7,539 bases of DNA from Desulfobacteraceae bacterium (GTDB taxonomy: Bacteria; Desulfobacterota; Desulfobacteria; Desulfobacterales; Desulfobacteraceae): the NCBI GenBank assembly GCA_003354055.1, contig PIVQ01000339.1, forward strand, positions 1 to 7,539, written 5' to 3'. The notes under the pieces are model-generated. The model searched no databases and had not been told where the DNA came from. It worked only from the letters and a program-made list of their open reading frames with translations. Below, one piece after another: positions 6,041 through 7,539 of this stretch (position 1 is the stretch's first letter; the number at the start of each line of letters is the position of its first letter). Position numbers and translations under genes: made by a program.

Positions 6041-6071
6041 TTAGGAATCGTTACAAAACAACTTGATCTAA
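6041..6071 (+). repeat. 31-bp direct repeat, copy 2 (right edge of accessory segment)
   Basis: Same orientation as the copy at 3896-3926, 30 of 31 bases identical, 2145 bp apart. Its last three bases (TAA, 6069-6071) are an in-frame stop just upstream of the RCK gene, and the channel-like linker codons begin at the next base. Confidence 0.8.
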
Positions 6072-6080
6072 TCAGTTCGC

Positions 6081-6086
6081 GGGAGG
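6081..6086 (+). promoter_or_regulatory. Ribosome binding site setting the TTG start of the RCK gene
   Basis: GGGAGG lies 6 nt before TTG at 6093. No ATG or GTG occurs between the in-frame stop at 6069-6071 and this codon, so the site decides the start. Confidence 0.7.
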
Positions 6087-6092
6087 CAAAAC

Positions 6093-6797
6093 TTGGACAA
6101 TCAAATTAAAAAACTCGACGGGCATTATATTGTCTGTGGCTATGGCAGAATAGGCCGGCTGGTGACACAGTACCTGGTCCAGAAGTACATCAATGTGGTG
6201 GTCATAGAAAAGGACAGTAAGCATGAAGCCCATCTGGATGAAGATGGCGTCCTTTACCTGATCGGAGAGGCGGCTGATGAAAATGTGCTGATCCGGGCCG
6301 GTATAAAGAGCGCTTCCGGCATCATTGCAGGCGTAGGAACAGATGATGAGAATGTTTTGCTTGTTCAGTTAGCCAGGCAGTTGAATCCTGATATTTTTGT
6401 TGTGGCCCGTGCATCCCGGGATTCATCCAAGAAAACTCTTGAAGAAGCAGGTGCCCACAAGGTGATATCACCCTTTGATATCGGTGCCCGGCGCATGGCC
6501 CACGCGATTTTACGCCCTACGGTCATCAAATTCCTTGAAACCGCGTTTAATGATGAATCAACCGAATTTCAGTTCGAGGAAATCCGTATCGGGCAGGGAG
6601 CAAAACTCGCCAATGTAAGCCTGATGGATTCCGGAATCCGGCAAAAGATGAATCTGATTGTCATTGCCATACAGGATAAAAAAGGGGAAATGATGTTTAA
6701 CCCTAAAGCAGATACAAAATTTGTCATCGGGGATACTATTGTAGTCATGGGAAGTGCAAAGAGCATTAAACAGCTTGAAAGCCTGATGCGGGGATAA
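6093..6797 (+). CDS. RCK (TrkA-N/TrkA-C) potassium regulator, probably a channel lacking its pore
   Basis: Cytosolic regulator of K+ conductance that binds nucleotide or cation ligands. The protein has 234 aa. The Rossmann RCK-N domain starts at HYIVCGYGRIG (11-21, with the GxGxxG glycines 16-21), continues through VVVIEKD (35-41, acidic E39 of strand 2) and ends near residue 150. The TrkA-C domain spans about 160-232. The start LDNQIKKLDGHYIVCGYGRIG is the style seen just after TM2 in two-helix K+ channels (about 330-350 aa), not that of free-standing TrkA/KtrA. No pore or TVGYG filter is encoded upstream. Codons from 6072 (SVRGRQN) also look like channel linker, up to an in-frame TAA inside the 31-bp repeat. 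It may be a soluble gating ring, as made from internal starts in MthK and Kch, or a decaying remnant with an intact frame. It converges on the binding-protein gene, 13 bp apart. Confidence 0.85.
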   Translation: MDNQIKKLDGHYIVCGYGRIGRLVTQYLVQKYINVVVIEKDSKHEAHLDEDGVLYLIGEAADENVLIRAGIKSASGIIAGVGTDDENVLLVQLARQLNPDIFVVARASRDSSKKTLEEAGAHKVISPFDIGARRMAHAILRPTVIKFLETAFNDESTEFQFEEIRIGQGAKLANVSLMDSGIRQKMNLIVIAIQDKKGEMMFNPKADTKFVIGDTIVVMGSAKSIKQLESLMRG

Positions 6798-6810
6798 GGC
6801 GCAATGCTTT

Positions 6811-7539
6811 TTATTTCAGCCATTTCTTATTCACCGTATCAACAAACCCCTCATCAGACAACTCATCATAAACCGTTGCCCACTGTTGGACAATTGCATC
6901 GTCGGTCTTCTTGGAGAATGCCATGTACAGCTCGGCTTTTTTAAAGGTATGGACGATCTTAAACTTATCCCATGATATCAGAGATTTGTCGCAGCAGTCT
7001 TTAAAAGAGAGCTTTGAAGTGGCAACGAGATCCAGTCTTTTTTTCTCCAGCATTTTGATTAACAGGGGCATCTGGCATGTGGAATGAAGATTGGTAAAGC
7101 CCTTTGATTTAAGATACTGCTCTCTTGCATCTTCCCTGTAGGTGCCGATGAGGTGTACTGCCCTTGCATCATCAAGGGAGGCAATGGAAACATTGCTGTC
7201 CTTTCTGGCCAGAAACACCCATTCCAGCTTTATCAGGGGACCGACCCATTTAAACAGGGATTCGCGCTGCGCTGTCCGGGTGGTGGAAAAAAGCATGACA
7301 TCCGGGTTCTGTAGCAGCATTTTATAGGATCTTGCCCAGGGCAAAACCTTGATTTCAGTGTCCAGATCAAGGCGTTTCATTATCTCTTTTACGATATCAA
7401 CGCTCAGTCCTTTTAATTCCCCTGCTTCATCAATGAAACTTCCGGGCGGAGAGTCTTCGGTCAATATGGTGAGCTGCCCTGCTGATACCATGAAGGCACA
7501 CAGCATAAAGACAAAGGTCAGGCAGATAATTTTTAAAAC
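6811..7539 (-). CDS. Periplasmic solute-binding protein, family 3 (partial, 5' end beyond right edge)
   Basis: Periplasmic receptor of the amino-acid ABC transporter type (SBP_bac_3). The frame is open from the TAA at 6813-6811 to the window edge, 242 codons. An internal ATG at 7506 is unlikely to be the start, because the preceding codons read VLKIICLTFVF and continue directly into MLCAFMVSAGQ, making one signal peptide whose beginning is off the edge. Mature features include LTILTEDSPPGSF, GLSVDIVKEIMKRL (lobe 1), the FSTTRTAQRE segment that usually supplies a ligand-binding Arg, and the C-terminal helix ending in KKWLK. There is no lipobox Cys at the cleavage region. Length fits the short orphan members common in Desulfobacterota. 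No permease or ATPase lies beside it here, so ligand and role (uptake or sensing) are unknown. Confidence 0.85.
   Translation of the reverse strand, partial: VLKIICLTFVFMLCAFMVSAGQLTILTEDSPPGSFIDEAGELKGLSVDIVKEIMKRLDLDTEIKVLPWARSYKMLLQNPDVMLFSTTRTAQRESLFKWVGPLIKLEWVFLARKDSNVSIASLDDARAVHLIGTYREDAREQYLKSKGFTNLHSTCQMPLLIKMLEKKRLDLVATSKLSFKDCCDKSLISWDKFKIVHTFKKAELYMAFSKKTDDAIVQQWATVYDELSDEGFVDTVNKKWLK

Overview
The window is a piece of bacterial chromosome from a motile, diderm, moderate-GC organism. The mix of a flagellar stator pair, a CHASE4/HAMP/PAS/GGDEF signalling protein, an orphan periplasmic binding protein, an RCK potassium regulator and an NHLP-type RiPP precursor fits Desulfobacterota (Desulfobacteraceae-like), but this placement is an impression from protein style and not a search result.

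Layout. Positions 1-1432 (minus strand) hold a two-gene stator operon in the order motB then motA; motA runs off the left edge. A divergent 426-bp intergenic region (1433-1858) carries a candidate motB promoter, a leader hairpin and two further dyads. It separates the stator genes from a plus-strand diguanylate cyclase (1859-3784) with a periplasmic CHASE4 sensor and intact GGDEF and RxxD inhibitory sites. A c-di-GMP synthase divergent from a flagellar stator operon fits control of motility, although the sequence does not prove a functional link.

From 3896 to 6071 lies a 2.2-kb accessory segment bracketed by two direct copies of a 31-bp sequence (30/31 identical). Inside it, on the minus strand, are an AT-rich APH/homoserine-kinase-like phosphotransferase (4901-5902), a non-coding 223-bp MITE-like element (4620-4842) and a 118-aa NHLP-leader peptide gene (4158-4514). 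The peptide has a double-Gly junction and a tail of DPNxGG hexads. No RiPP maturation enzyme or exporter is visible in the window. Structured sequence lies just inside each 31-bp copy.

Immediately right of the second copy is an RCK (TrkA-N/TrkA-C) protein (6093-6797) that looks like a 2TM potassium channel lacking its pore. The homology-like linker appears to start exactly where the 31-bp repeat ends. It converges on a family 3 solute-binding protein (6811 to beyond the right edge) whose signal peptide continues past the window.

The most unusual content is the orphan repeat-core RiPP precursor in its repeat-bounded segment, followed by the truncated channel at the segment's edge and the symmetric MITE with inward-facing terminator hairpins.
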